Source: DATJPD01 sp035506575 (GTDB lineage: Bacteria; Pseudomonadota; Alphaproteobacteria; CACIAM-22H2). Taken from it: DNA of 64,000 bases. A model generated the notes under the pieces. It was not told the origin of the DNA. It did not search any database and saw only the letters and a list, made by a program, of their open reading frames with translations. Location: NCBI GenBank assembly GCA_035506575.1, contig DATJPD010000043.1:1-64000 (forward strand). The letters are read 5' to 3'. The translations under genes were made by a program, and so were the position numbers. This document shows, in pieces, positions 35,403 to 44,483 of this stretch. Position 1 is the first letter of the stretch; each line of letters begins with the position of its first letter.

Positions 35403-37019
35403 TCAGCCGTCGCGCGGAAGCAAGCCGGCCGCAGCCAGGAGCACGAGGGCCAGAGCCAGCACGGTCCAGTCGCCCCATCGCGCATAGGTCGTCGGCGGCA
35501 GCGCCTGCGGCAGCGGTGCATCGAGCACGCCGGTCTCGCCCAAGCCGAGCTCCGACACGATGCGGCCATAGCCGTCGATCACAGCCGAGATCCCGTCATT
35601 GGTCGCGCGAACCAGCGGCAGTCCCTGCTCGACCGTGCGAAAGCGGGCCGAGGCAAAATGCTGATGCGGTCCGGCCGAGAGGCCGAACCATGCGTCGTTG
35701 CTGACGTTGAGCAACCACGCCGGCCGGTGCGCCGGATCGACGACCTGTTCGGGGAAAATCGCCTCGTAGCAGATGAGCGGGCTGAACGGCGGAAGTCCCG
35801 GGACGTCGAGCGTCTGCGGGCCCGGGCCGGAGGAGAAGTCGACCGCCCCGGCGGCGACCTTGGCGAAGCTGAAGACCTGGGGAAACGGCACGTACTCGCC
35901 GAACGGCACGAGGTGGTGCTTGTCGTAGCTGTCGAGGATGTGCCCTTCGGAATCGAGCGCGAACAGGCTGTTCCAGATCGAAAAGACCCCCCGCGTCGAG
36001 CGCTCGGCGCGCAACGCACCGGTGATCATGAGGCCGTGCGGCGGAATCACCTGGGCGAGTGCGGCGCGCAACGCCGCCCCGTCCTGGCTGAAATCCGTCA
36101 GCACGAACGGCACCGCCGTCTCGGCCCAGATGATGTCCGTCCGCGAGTCGAATCCCGGGGAGCGGGTCAGCTCCAGGCTCTTGCGGAAATTGGCGAGGCG
36201 CGCGTTCGGATCCCACTTGAGGCTTTGCGGAACGTTCGGCTGTACGAGGCGGAGCTGCACCCCGGGCACCATGGCGGATCCGGCGCCGGCCAGCCGTGCC
36301 GCACCGTATGCCCATCCGGCAACGACCAACGCCACGGCGGCAAGTGGGCCGGCCCAGCGGGCAAGCCCGGTGCGCGAGGCCGCGACCGTCGCGGGCAGGG
36401 CTGCAGCGAGGACCGTGAGCGTGCTGAGACCGTAGAGCCCGACGAGGGCTGCCGCCTGCATCATCGTTGGACCGCCCGCCCAGACTGATCCGATCAGGTT
36501 CCAGGGGAACCCGGTGAGCACGTGGCCGCGCAGCCACTCGACGGCGGTCCACGCGACCGCGAACACCAGGATGCCGGCAAGCCCGCGCCGGCCGCTCCGG
36601 TGATGCACGGCCGCAGCTGCCGCGGGAAACAGCGCCAGACCTCCGGCCAGGCCGAACAGCGCGAACGGCACCATCCAGCCGAACTGCGCCGCATCGATCA
36701 GGAGCGCATTGGCAAGCCAGTAGAAGCCGGCGAAGAAATGGCCGAACCCGAACCACCAACCGACCAGGAGGGCCGTCCGCGTCGCGGGCCAGCCGCCGCG
36801 CGGCACCGCCTCGAGAAGCCATATAAGCCCGGTGAACGCCACGAACACGAAGGGCACGGCATAGACCGGCGGCAAGGCCGCGGTCGCGCACAGGCCGAGG
36901 GCGAAGGCGAGCGCTGCCCGTCGCCAGCCGGTGAGCCGGGTCGCGCGGCCGCGCAACTGGAGCGCCCGGTCGGCGACCAGGTCGAACACGCCCGGAAACA
37001 GCGCGCCCCGCCCGTTCAT
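35403..37019 (-). CDS. lnt: Apolipoprotein N-acyltransferase
   Basis: 538 aa. About seven N-terminal membrane helices, then a nitrilase-like periplasmic domain with Glu in IIWAETAVPF, Lys in SYDKHHLVPFGEY and nucleophile Cys in PLICYEAIFPE, then a final membrane helix at the C-terminus. It adds the third acyl chain to lipoproteins using phospholipid donors. It begins two bases from the stop of the CorC-like gene and is likely co-transcribed with ybeY and corC. Confidence 0.96.
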   Translation of the reverse strand: MNGRGALFPGVFDLVADRALQLRGRATRLTGWRRAALAFALGLCATAALPPVYAVPFVFVAFTGLIWLLEAVPRGGWPATRTALLVGWWFGFGHFFAGFYWLANALLIDAAQFGWMVPFALFGLAGGLALFPAAAAAVHHRSGRRGLAGILVFAVAWTAVEWLRGHVLTGFPWNLIGSVWAGGPTMMQAAALVGLYGLSTLTVLAAALPATVAASRTGLARWAGPLAAVALVVAGWAYGAARLAGAGSAMVPGVQLRLVQPNVPQSLKWDPNARLANFRKSLELTRSPGFDSRTDIIWAETAVPFVLTDFSQDGAALRAALAQVIPPHGLMITGALRAERSTRGVFSIWNSLFALDSEGHILDSYDKHHLVPFGEYVPFPQVFSFAKVAAGAVDFSSGPGPQTLDVPGLPPFSPLICYEAIFPEQVVDPAHRPAWLLNVSNDAWFGLSAGPHQHFASARFRTVEQGLPLVRATNDGISAVIDGYGRIVSELGLGETGVLDAPLPQALPPTTYARWGDWTVLALALVLLAAAGLLPRDG

Positions 37020-37020
37020 G

Positions 37021-37896
37021 TCAGGCCGGCGTATCCGGTGTACCCGGTGCCTTCGTCGCGACGCGGCGCACCCGGAGCTTCTTGAGGCGGCGCGGATCCG
37101 CGTCGAGCACCTCGAACTCGATCCCCGCCGGATGGACGATCACTTCGCCGCGGCTGGGCACGCGCCCGGCGCGCGCCACCACGAGCCCGCCCAGGGTATT
37201 CAGGTCGGCCCCACGCTCCTCGGCGGTGAGCACCGATCCGAATTTGGCCTCGAACTCCTCGAGCGGCAGGCGCGCATCGGCGAAAAACGCGCCGTGCGCA
37301 TCGGGCGTGAGCCTCGGCGTCTCGTCCACGTCGTGCTCGTCCTCGATCTCGCCCACGATCTCCTCGACCAGGTTCTCGATCGTGACCAGGCCATCGATGC
37401 CGCCGTATTCGTCGACGACGAGCGCCATGTGCACGCGGCTCTTGCGCATCTCGAGCAGGAGGTCCAGCACGCGCATCGAGGGGGCCACGAACAGCACGCG
37501 CCTCAGGATGTCGTCGATCTTGAACGGACGGTCGCTGCCCCAGAACTGCAGCACGTCCTTGATGTGGATGAGGCCCACGATGTCGTCGAGGGTCTCGCGA
37601 AACACCGGAAGGCGCGAATGGGCCTCGTGGACCATCTTCTTCACGAGGTCGGGCAGCGGCGTGTCGTGCGCCACGGCGACGATGTCGGCGCGCGGCACCA
37701 TGACGTCGTGGGCCGTGATCCCGCGAAGCTTGAAGATGTTGCGCAGCAGCTCGCGCTCGCGCACGCCGAAATCGGCCGGCAGCGCATCCGTGTCGGCGAT
37801 CAGCCCCTCGATCGTCTCGCGCAGATCCCCGTCGCCGCGCGGACGGAAGATCGCCCGGATGCGGTCGCCGATGCTGCGCGGACCCGCGTCGCTCAT
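37021..37896 (-). CDS. corC: CorC/HlyC-family CBS-domain protein
   Basis: 291 aa from the ATG at 37896. It lacks the membrane DUF21 domain. Two CBS motifs span about 65-190 (AHDVMVPRADIVAV; VLDLLLEMRKSRVHMALVVDEYGGIDGLVTIENLVEEIVGEIEDE), followed by a C-terminal CorC_HlyC transporter-associated domain. Relatives are linked to Mg/Co efflux. It sits between ybeY and lnt as in many Proteobacteria. Confidence 0.92.
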   Translation of the reverse strand: MSDAGPRSIGDRIRAIFRPRGDGDLRETIEGLIADTDALPADFGVRERELLRNIFKLRGITAHDVMVPRADIVAVAHDTPLPDLVKKMVHEAHSRLPVFRETLDDIVGLIHIKDVLQFWGSDRPFKIDDILRRVLFVAPSMRVLDLLLEMRKSRVHMALVVDEYGGIDGLVTIENLVEEIVGEIEDEHDVDETPRLTPDAHGAFFADARLPLEEFEAKFGSVLTAEERGADLNTLGGLVVARAGRVPSRGEVIVHPAGIEFEVLDADPRRLKKLRVRRVATKAPGTPDTPA

Positions 37897-37931
37897 GGGC
37901 CTTCGCTCCCATGGGAGCTTCGGCGCACGAG

Positions 37932-37978
37932 AGTGGTCCGCCGTAGCTTTAGCGAAGGCGGGCTCATGCAGTGGTCCG
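37932..37978. repeat. REP-like palindrome flanked by a 9-bp direct repeat
   Basis: CCGCCGTAGC - TTTA - GCGAAGGCGG (37938-37961) is an imperfect palindrome with 8 of 10 pairs. AGTGGTCCG occurs on both sides (37932-37940 and 37970-37978). It resembles dispersed palindromic repeats seen in many bacterial genomes. The right copy encodes the last residues of YbeY. Confidence 0.55.
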
Positions 37979-38569
37979 ATAAGGATTGGCGATGCCCATG
38001 CGGCGCAGGATCTTCGCTTCCAGCGCCTCCATGCGCTCGGCCTCGGCGTCAACCTCGTGGTCATGGCCGAGCAGATGCAGCACGCCATGGACGACCAGGT
38101 GTGCGAGATGGGCCCGGAGGGTCTTCCCCTGTGCCGCCGCTTCGGTCGCGGCCACGCCGCACGCCACGACCACGTCCCCCAGCAGCACCGGAACGCCGGG
38201 CGGCAGCCGCGGCACCGGCCTTCCGTTCCGAGCGGGGCCGTTCCGAGCGGGGCCGTTCTGACTCGGAAACGACAGGACGTTGGTCGCCTTGTCCTGACCG
38301 CGCCAGTCGCGATTAAGCCTGCGGACGGCGCGATCATCGGCCAGGACGACGTTGAGCTCGACGGTCCCGGTTCCAAGCGAACCGCCGGCCGGCGCGGCGG
38401 ACAAGGCCTCGCGCCCGGCGCGGCGCGCCAGGGCTGCCGCCGCGCGCAGCCGTCGCGGCCATTCCGGCGCTTCGACTAGCACGGACACGTGCGGCGAAGC
38501 AGCACTCCGGCGCCCGCGTCCGGCGCCGGTCCCCCGCGCCCGCTGCCGCTTGGCGCGGGCCCTGCTCAT
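37964..38569 (-). CDS. ybeY: Endoribonuclease YbeY
   Basis: 201 aa. The zinc motif HGVLHLLGHDH (three His) is intact, and ELNVVLADDRAVRRLNRDWRGQDKATNVLSFP is typical. It processes 16S rRNA 3' end and acts in ribosome quality control. Oddities: a Gly-Pro-Ala-Arg-Asn repeat inserted after LSFPSQ, made by a tandem 15-bp duplication (38226-38255), a long basic N-terminus, and a C-terminus running into the palindromic repeat. It overlaps phoH by four bases. Confidence 0.94.
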   Translation of the reverse strand: MSRARAKRQRARGTGAGRGRRSAASPHVSVLVEAPEWPRRLRAAAALARRAGREALSAAPAGGSLGTGTVELNVVLADDRAVRRLNRDWRGQDKATNVLSFPSQNGPARNGPARNGRPVPRLPPGVPVLLGDVVVACGVAATEAAAQGKTLRAHLAHLVVHGVLHLLGHDHEVDAEAERMEALEAKILRRMGIANPYRTTA

Positions 38570-39576
38570 CGCGCCTTGGGGGTGGTGGGGTCGGCCCGCC
38601 GCTTCACCTCGCGGGCGTCATAGGCGTTCACGATCTTTGTCACCAGCGGATGGCGCACGACGTCCTGAGCGCCGAAGGTGACGATCGCGATGTCCTCGAC
38701 GCGCTCCAGGGCATCGAGCGCGTCGCGCAGTCCCGAGCGCACGCCCGCCGGCAGATCGACCTGCGACAGGTCGCCGGTTACCACCATGCGGCTATTCTCG
38801 CCGAGCCGGGTCAAGAACATCTTCATCTGGACGGGCGTGGTGTTCTGCGCCTCGTCCAGGATGACGAACGCGTTGGCGAGCGTGCGGCCGCGCATGAAGG
38901 CGAGCGGGGCGATCTCGATCTCGCCCGACGCCAGGCGGCGCATCACCTGCTCGCCGGGCAGCATGTCATGCAGCGCGTCGTAAAGCGGGCGCAGGTACGG
39001 GTCGACCTTCTCGCGCAAATCGCCGGGCAGGAAACCGAGGCGCTCCCCGGCTTCGACCGCCGGCCGGGACAGGATGATGCGGTCGACACGCCCCGACGTC
39101 AGCTGATGAACCGCCTGTGCCACGGCGAGATAGGTCTTGCCGGTGCCGGCAGGGCCGATGCCGAAGACCAGCTCGCGATCGCGCAGCGCCTTGAGGTAAT
39201 TGACCTGGCCAGGGGTGCGCGGCTGGATATGCCGCTTGCGGGTGCGGATCGCGAGGTCTTCGGCGCCGAACAGGTCGCGCGCCCCGGCTTCGTCATCGGC
39301 ACTCACCATACGGAGTGCGGCATCCACCTCGCCGGCATCGACGGTGTGGCCGCGGCGCAGGCGGTCATAGAGAAAGAGGAGAGAATCCCGCGCCCGCTCG
39401 GCCGCCGACGGCGGCCCGGAGATGGCGACCCGGTTACCGCGCGACACGACCGACACCCCGAGACGCTGTTCGATCCGCGCCAGATGGCGATCGTGCTCGC
39501 CGAACAGGAGCGGCAGCAACGTGTTGTCGTCGAACTGAAGATGAAGCGGCTGCGAAATTTCGACGGGCGGCCTCAA
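38566..39576 (-). CDS. PhoH-family ATPase (PhoL type)
   Basis: 336 aa. Walker A GPAGTGKT and Walker B VILDEAQN; the N-terminal KH-like region is typical of the PhoL branch that is coupled to ybeY. Start is a TTG at 39576, overlapping the miaB stop, with AAGGA nine bases upstream. It is probably an RNA-linked NTPase assisting YbeY. Confidence 0.93.
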   Translation of the reverse strand: MRPPVEISQPLHLQFDDNTLLPLLFGEHDRHLARIEQRLGVSVVSRGNRVAISGPPSAAERARDSLLFLYDRLRRGHTVDAGEVDAALRMVSADDEAGARDLFGAEDLAIRTRKRHIQPRTPGQVNYLKALRDRELVFGIGPAGTGKTYLAVAQAVHQLTSGRVDRIILSRPAVEAGERLGFLPGDLREKVDPYLRPLYDALHDMLPGEQVMRRLASGEIEIAPLAFMRGRTLANAFVILDEAQNTTPVQMKMFLTRLGENSRMVVTGDLSQVDLPAGVRSGLRDALDALERVEDIAIVTFGAQDVVRHPLVTKIVNAYDAREVKRRADPTTPKAR

Positions 39577-41012
39577 GCCGAAATCCTTTCCGGTGCAGCG
39601 AGCGGCCCTGACTCAGCGCCGCCGACCGGTGCTGCCGTCAGGCTGTTGGGGCCGACCGCGAGTATCCTCACATCGTGCACCGTGCCGATCCAGGCAGCAG
39701 GCGCCTGCGCGTGAACCGCCTGCAGGTACGGCGTGCGTCCGGCGATCTGGCCGGGGTGGCGCGCCGCGCGCTCGAACAGGACCGGCAGAACGCGCCCGAC
39801 CATGCCGCGGTTAAAGCTCTCCTGCTGCGCGCGCAGCAGCGCCTGGAGCGTCTGCAGCCGCTCGTCCTTGAGCGCCTCGGGCACCTGCGCGTCGAGCAGG
39901 GCGGCGGGCGTGCCGGGGCGCGCGCTGAACTTGAAGGAGAAGGCGCTCGCGAAGGTGACCTCGCGGACCAGGTCCAAGGTCGCCTCGAAATCGGCATCCG
40001 TCTCACCCGGGAAGCCGACGATGATGTCGGTCGAGAGTGCCAGGTCCGGCCGTGCCGCGCGCAGCCGGTCGATGGTGCGCCGATACTCGGCTACGTCATG
40101 ACCGCGGTTCATGGCGGACAGGATACGGTCCGATCCCGACTGCACCGGCAGATGCAGGAACGGCATCAGCTTCGCCTCGTCGCGATGGCAGGCGATCAGC
40201 GCGTCATCGACGTCGCGCGGGTGCGAGGTCGTGTAGCGGATGCGGGCGAGGCCGTCGATGCGGGCCAGGCGCCGGATCAGGCCGGCTAGGCCCACGACCG
40301 TGCCCGCCTCTTCTTGGCCGTGATAGGCGTTCACGTTCTGGCCGAGCAGGGTGAGCTCGGCCGCACCGCGGGCCACGAGGGCGCGTGCCTCGGCCTCGAC
40401 CGCCGCGACCGAGCGCGAATATTCCGGGCCGCGCGTGTAAGGAACGACGCAGAACGTGCAGAACTTGTCGCAGCCTTCCTGGACGGTCAGGAACGCCGTA
40501 ACCGCGGGCACCTCGCCCCCGGCCGAGGCCGTTCCGACGGCTGCCGGCAGTGGCAACGAATCGAATTTCGGCTCCGGGGGAAACTCCGTATCGAGCGCCG
40601 TGCCGGCGCCGCGAGCGACACGAGCCACCATCTCGGGAAGGCGATGATAGGTCTGCGGCCCGAACACCATGTCGACATAAGGAGCGCGCCGCAAAATCTC
40701 CTCGCCCTCGGCCTGCGCCACGCAGCCGGCGACGGCGACCAGCGGCCCGCCGGCCCGCTCAGCGGCATGGCCTCGTGACGCCTTCAGCAGCTGCAGACGG
40801 CCGAGGTCGGAATAGACCTTTTCCGCCGCCTTTTCGCGAATGTGGCAGGTGTTGAGAATGATGAGATCGGCCGCGGCCGCGTCATCGACCGGCTGATAGC
40901 CGAGCGGCGCCAGGACATCCGCCATGCGGGCGGAGTCGTAGACATTCATCTGGCAACCATATGATTTGATGAAAAGTTTTTTGCTCAAAGCGGGGGTCGC
41001 AAGGAGTGCCAA
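39573..41012 (-). CDS. miaB: tRNA-2-methylthio-N6-dimethylallyladenosine synthase
   Basis: 479 aa. UPF0004 domain with Cys of KSYGCQMNVYDS, NTCHIREKA and AVAGCVAQAEG; the radical-SAM motif CDKFCTFCVVPYTRG; and a C-terminal TRAM domain. It installs the 2-methylthio group on i6A37 of tRNA. The first codon is a TTG (41012); a second in-frame TTG at 40985 is an alternative start. It is followed by phoH and ybeY in one transcription unit. Confidence 0.96.
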   Translation of the reverse strand: MALLATPALSKKLFIKSYGCQMNVYDSARMADVLAPLGYQPVDDAAAADLIILNTCHIREKAAEKVYSDLGRLQLLKASRGHAAERAGGPLVAVAGCVAQAEGEEILRRAPYVDMVFGPQTYHRLPEMVARVARGAGTALDTEFPPEPKFDSLPLPAAVGTASAGGEVPAVTAFLTVQEGCDKFCTFCVVPYTRGPEYSRSVAAVEAEARALVARGAAELTLLGQNVNAYHGQEEAGTVVGLAGLIRRLARIDGLARIRYTTSHPRDVDDALIACHRDEAKLMPFLHLPVQSGSDRILSAMNRGHDVAEYRRTIDRLRAARPDLALSTDIIVGFPGETDADFEATLDLVREVTFASAFSFKFSARPGTPAALLDAQVPEALKDERLQTLQALLRAQQESFNRGMVGRVLPVLFERAARHPGQIAGRTPYLQAVHAQAPAAWIGTVHDVRILAVGPNSLTAAPVGGAESGPLAAPERISA

Positions 41013-41092
41013 TTCTCGAATCGGCCGGCCCTTAACGTGCTAGCGCCCCTCCCCCCTGTCAAGGCAGCCCCATAGACCTGAGACACGGGGGT

Positions 41093-41929
41093 CTATCCGA
41101 CGGGTGCAGCAGCCGGTGCCGCGGACAAAGCCGGCAACCGGTCGCGCACCCGCCCGCTATTCGCCGCTTCGAGGCCGGCGGCGATGACCCGCTGACAATG
41201 CGCCGCGAGTGCTTTGCGCGAGCCTGCCTCGGCGAGCGTCACCGGCGGATGAAAGATCAGGGTCACCGTGACCCGGCCCAGTCCCAGTACGTGCCAAAGG
41301 TGCGGGGCCAGATCCATCGCACCATACCAGGCAAACAAGGGACGCCATTGCCGGCCGATCGGCATGCCGTCCAGGCGCGTGTAGGCGACCGATACCGGCT
41401 GAACCAATAGCGGCCTGCCGTGTGACGAGCGCTCGGCGACACTGAACAGCGAGCTCTTGAACGGCTTGACGCGATTGCCGTCACCGCTGGTTCCCTCGGC
41501 GAACAGTACGAGGCTCTCTCCTTCGTCCAGCCGCTGCGCCAGCCCGTCGCGCTCCTCGGCAACGCCGTTCGAGCGCCGCTCGATGAACACCGTGCGCTGC
41601 AGCCGCGCCAGCCAGCCGAACAACGGCCAGCTCGCCACCTCGCGCTTGGCAACGAAGCAGCAACCGGGGACCGCGGCGGACAGCACTTCGATGTCGAGAT
41701 ACGAGACATGGTTGGCGACGAACAGCGTGGGCACCATGGGCGAGACGGCGCCCAGCGTCTCGAGCTCGAGCCCCAAGATCCGGCAGACGATGCGGTGATA
41801 GCGGTGCGGCAGTCGGCGGGCCAGGGGTGAGCCCACGGCAAGCAGCAGCGCCTGCACCGGCATCAGCGAAAACGTCAGCAGCAAATACGCGACAAGACGG
41901 GCAAGCGCGCGCGGAACGGAATGGCCCAT
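41093..41929 (-). CDS. olsA: 1-acyl-glycerol-3-phosphate-type acyltransferase, probably OlsA
   Basis: 278 aa. N-terminal membrane helix (LVAYLLLTFSLMPVQALLLAVG), acyltransferase motif I NHVSYLDIEV and motif III FAEGTSGDGNRV. Seventeen bases separate it from the upstream OlsB-like gene. In rhizobia, OlsB makes lyso-ornithine lipid and OlsA adds the second acyl chain; the pairing here supports that. A general PlsC role cannot be excluded. Confidence 0.82.
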   Translation of the reverse strand: MGHSVPRALARLVAYLLLTFSLMPVQALLLAVGSPLARRLPHRYHRIVCRILGLELETLGAVSPMVPTLFVANHVSYLDIEVLSAAVPGCCFVAKREVASWPLFGWLARLQRTVFIERRSNGVAEERDGLAQRLDEGESLVLFAEGTSGDGNRVKPFKSSLFSVAERSSHGRPLLVQPVSVAYTRLDGMPIGRQWRPLFAWYGAMDLAPHLWHVLGLGRVTVTLIFHPPVTLAEAGSRKALAAHCQRVIAAGLEAANSGRVRDRLPALSAAPAAAPVG

Positions 41930-41946
41930 GACCGGCCGCGTGCGTC

Positions 41947-42834
41947 CTAGTCGCCGTCAGCGAGTTTGTCGCCGCCCGCCATTCGCCGACGATAGTGGTT
42001 GAAATATTTGTCCGTCACGCGGTCGGTCACGACGATGATGCACACGTCGGTCGTGTTGAATTGCGGGTCGATCACGGCCCCCTCGCCGACGAGACCACCC
42101 AGGCGCAGATAGCCCTTGATCAGCGGCGGCAGGGCGGCGAGTGCGGCCCGCGCATCGAGCTGTGCGACCGCCGTCTCGGTGTCGATCTCGGCGGGTGTGA
42201 GCCGGTTCATCTCCACGTAGCGGTCCGGCAGCGCGCGGGCGCGCAGCGACGGCGGCGCCAGGTGATAGTGATAGAGATACGAGAGCGAGGGGGCCAACAC
42301 GTCCGGCTCGGTGCCCGGGAGGCTCGCGCACCCGAACATGACGCGAACGTCATGCTGGACGACGTAGCTCGCAATACCCTGCCAGAGCAGCTGCATGGTC
42401 GGACGGGTGCGATATTCGGCGTCGACACACGAGCGGCCGAGCTCGAGCACCGGGCCCGGGACCGCGAGCAGCGGAGCGATGTCGAATTCCGTCTGCGTGT
42501 AGAATCCGCCGGCGCGGGCCGCGGGCTCGCGCCGCAACAGGCGGTAGGTTCCGACCACGCCGGCGGCGCGGTCGCCCCGCTTATGGTCGATCACCAGCAA
42601 GTGGTCGCACCAGGCGTCGAAGCGGTCGGCGTCCCGGCGCCGCGCGTTGGCCTCCGCGCTCGGGCGGGCCTGCATCTCCTCGTAGAACACGCGATAGCGG
42701 AGCGCCTGGGCCGCGTCGATCTCGGCCTCGGTCGCCGCCAGCCGCACCTCCATGGTGCCGGAGGTGATCCCGCCGGATGGTCCTGCGCCCAGCAATGCGG
42801 GCGCACCCAGATGCGATGCGCGATCGATCATCAT
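41947..42834 (-). CDS. olsB: OlsB-like N-acyltransferase (ornithine lipid synthesis)
   Basis: 295 aa of the hemolysin-like acyltransferase/GNAT group. Motifs: ALRYRVFYEEM, DHLLVIDH, GTYRLLRRE, ELGRSCVDAEYR and MFGCASLPGTEPD. These match OlsB enzymes that acylate ornithine from acyl-ACP. Directly followed by an OlsA-like gene. Its start overlaps the fur/mur stop by four bases, so its expression is tied to the metal regulator. Confidence 0.84.
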   Translation of the reverse strand: MMIDRASHLGAPALLGAGPSGGITSGTMEVRLAATEAEIDAAQALRYRVFYEEMQARPSAEANARRRDADRFDAWCDHLLVIDHKRGDRAAGVVGTYRLLRREPAARAGGFYTQTEFDIAPLLAVPGPVLELGRSCVDAEYRTRPTMQLLWQGIASYVVQHDVRVMFGCASLPGTEPDVLAPSLSYLYHYHLAPPSLRARALPDRYVEMNRLTPAEIDTETAVAQLDARAALAALPPLIKGYLRLGGLVGEGAVIDPQFNTTDVCIIVVTDRVTDKYFNHYRRRMAGGDKLADGD

Positions 42835-43277
42835 GGTTTCTTGCCCCGTGCCGCCTGATTTTGAGACGCGCCGTCGATGCGCGTGCCAAACAGCTCCAGC
42901 CGATGCCCGACCAGCCGGTAGCCCAGCTCGCGCGCAATCTCGTCCTGCAAAGCCTCGATACGGGAATTCTGAAACTCGATCACCTCGCCGGTCTTGATGT
43001 CGATGAGGTGATCGTGGTGATGCTCGTCGGCCTCCTCGTAACGCGCCCGGCCGTCACCGAAGTCGTGGCGGGTGATGATGCTTGCTTCCTCGAGGAGGCG
43101 CACCGTCCGGTACACGGTCGCGATGCTGATGCGGGGATCGATCGCCGCCGCGCGGCGATAGACCTGCTCGACGTCGGGATGGTCGCTCGCGTCGGAGAGA
43201 ACGCGCGCGATGATCCGGCGCTGGCCGGTCATCTTCAGGCCTTTATCGATGCACAGCTGCTCGATCCGCGAGGGCAT
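42831..43277 (-). CDS. fur: Fur/Mur-type metalloregulator
   Basis: 148 aa. HTH with SIATVYRTVRLLEEA, and metal-binding HHHDHLIDIKTGEVIEF. In many alphaproteobacteria the orthologue at this locus is Mur, responding to manganese, with Irr governing iron. An Irr-type gene is present at 18666, so a Mur role is plausible. It lacks the C-terminal Cys-rich zinc site of classic Fur. Confidence 0.88.
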   Translation of the reverse strand: MPSRIEQLCIDKGLKMTGQRRIIARVLSDASDHPDVEQVYRRAAAIDPRISIATVYRTVRLLEEASIITRHDFGDGRARYEEADEHHHDHLIDIKTGEVIEFQNSRIEALQDEIARELGYRLVGHRLELFGTRIDGASQNQAARGKKP

Positions 43278-43326
43278 GGGGCCGACGGTACTCGGAGGTT
43301 CGAATCCGCGGGACTATAGACCAAAC

Positions 43327-43357
43327 GGGCCGGCAATCCTACCGGCGTCGCCGGCCC
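43327..43357. terminator. GGGCCGGC hairpin between mucR and fur
   Basis: GGGCCGGC (43327-43334) and GCCGGCCC (43350-43357) form an 8-bp stem with a 15-base loop, 39 bases beyond the mucR stop. There is no U-run. It may end mucR transcription. Confidence 0.45.
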
Positions 43358-43396
43358 GGCGGCCGAGCCCTGGGCATGCGTCGCCGCGGCGGTGAA

Positions 43397-43810
43397 TCAG
43401 CCGCGGCGGCGCTTGCTCTTGGTGCCAAGCCCGAGATCGCGGGCGAGCTGGCTGCGCTGCTTGGCATAGTTCGGCGCCACCATCGGATAATCCGGTGGCA
43501 GGCTCCACCGCTCGCGATACTGCTCGGGCGTCAGGTTGTAGGCGGTCTTCAAATGACGCTTCAGCATCTTCAGCTTCTTGCCGTCCTCGAGACAGACGAT
43601 GTAGTCGGGCAGCACCGACTTCTTGACGGGCACCGCGGGTTGCGGACGCACCCCGGCCGCAGAACTCGATCCGACGCCGGAGAGCGCCTGGTGGACCTGA
43701 TGGATCAGTCCCGGCAGGTCGCTCAAAGGCACTGTGTTGTTGGAGACGTGAGCCGCGACGATCTTTGCCGTCAGCGCCAGAATGTCTTCTGTCTTCGTGG
43801 CGTCCGTCAT
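43397..43810 (-). CDS. mucR: MucR/Ros-family transcriptional regulator
   Basis: 137 aa. The C-terminal Ros/MucR zinc-finger-like domain reads YIVCLEDGKKLKMLKRHL then KTAYNLTPEQYRERW. The Cys, Asp and first His of the usual ligand set are there, but the position normally occupied by the second His (RTHYN) is Ala, so zinc may be held differently or not at all. MucR proteins silence AT-rich, often acquired, promoters. A promoter with TTGCAA-16-TATAGT lies upstream. Confidence 0.93.
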   Translation of the reverse strand: MTDATKTEDILALTAKIVAAHVSNNTVPLSDLPGLIHQVHQALSGVGSSSAAGVRPQPAVPVKKSVLPDYIVCLEDGKKLKMLKRHLKTAYNLTPEQYRERWSLPPDYPMVAPNYAKQRSQLARDLGLGTKSKRRRG

Positions 43811-43874
43811 GGGTCCGCAACTGTTGTGTTCGGGGAGCTGGAGCTGAGAAAAGCGAACAGAGGAAAGCTCGACG

Positions 43875-43902
43875 ACTATAATTAGTCTTTCCTTGTTTGC
43901 AA
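43875..43902 (-). promoter_or_regulatory. mucR promoter
   Basis: Minus strand TTGCAA (43897-43902), 16 bases, TATAGT (43875-43880). Surrounding DNA up to 44000 is AT-rich, as expected for an autoregulated MucR target. Confidence 0.6.
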
Positions 43903-44012
43903 TAGAGCGCGGCCGTATTCGCGTGAATGATTATTTTTGTGGGGCGAGATTTCCGACTAACCAAGTCAAACTTCCACTCATCGTGTAACAATTGTAGGCA
44001 GCCCGGGGGCGA

Positions 44013-44483
44013 TCAGCGGCCGAGGTCGCAGGAGAGCTCCAAGGCCGCAATCGGCACGCGGTTCGGTCCGCGGTAATAGTCGGGCCGGCGCCGGCCGGCC
44101 ACGAAGCCGCGCGCGGCATACAGCGCTTGGGCCGCCCCGTTCGTCTCCGCGACCTCCAGAAACAGGCGGCGGGCGCCGCTCGCGCGCGCGCGCTCCATGA
44201 CCTCGTCGAGAAGGGCGGCCCCCACCCCGCGGCGGCGCTCCTCCGGCAGCACGCACAACGTCAGAAGCTCGGCATCGTCGCCGGTCCGGCGCGCCAGCGC
44301 GAAGCCGAGGGGGCGGCCTGCGCTCTCCTCGTCCGCCTCCACGGCCAGATACGCGAACGCACCCGGCGATCCCAGCACCTCGCCGATCGCCTGGGCCGAC
44401 CATGTGTCCTCGAAGCAGCGGCCGTGCAAGGCCGCCAGCACGGCCGCGTGGGCCACGCCGGCGCTGGCCAACTGGAACCTCAT
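44013..44483 (-). CDS. rimI: Ribosomal-protein-alanine N-acetyltransferase
   Basis: 156-aa GNAT enzyme. Acetyl-CoA motif LPEERRRGVGAALLDEV, followed by LFLEVAETNGAAQALYAARGF and a C-terminal YYR. RimI acetylates the N-terminus of S18. It is coupled to tsaB by a four-base overlap, a typical arrangement. Confidence 0.9.
   Translation of the reverse strand: MRFQLASAGVAHAAVLAALHGRCFEDTWSAQAIGEVLGSPGAFAYLAVEADEESAGRPLGFALARRTGDDAELLTLCVLPEERRRGVGAALLDEVMERARASGARRLFLEVAETNGAAQALYAARGFVAGRRRPDYYRGPNRVPIAALELSCDLGR

Noticed and set aside
43297..43307. GGTTCGAATCC, a tRNA T-loop-like string upstream of fur
   Set aside because: The surrounding bases do not form a T-stem (two of five pairs fail) and no anticodon or acceptor stem can be drawn.
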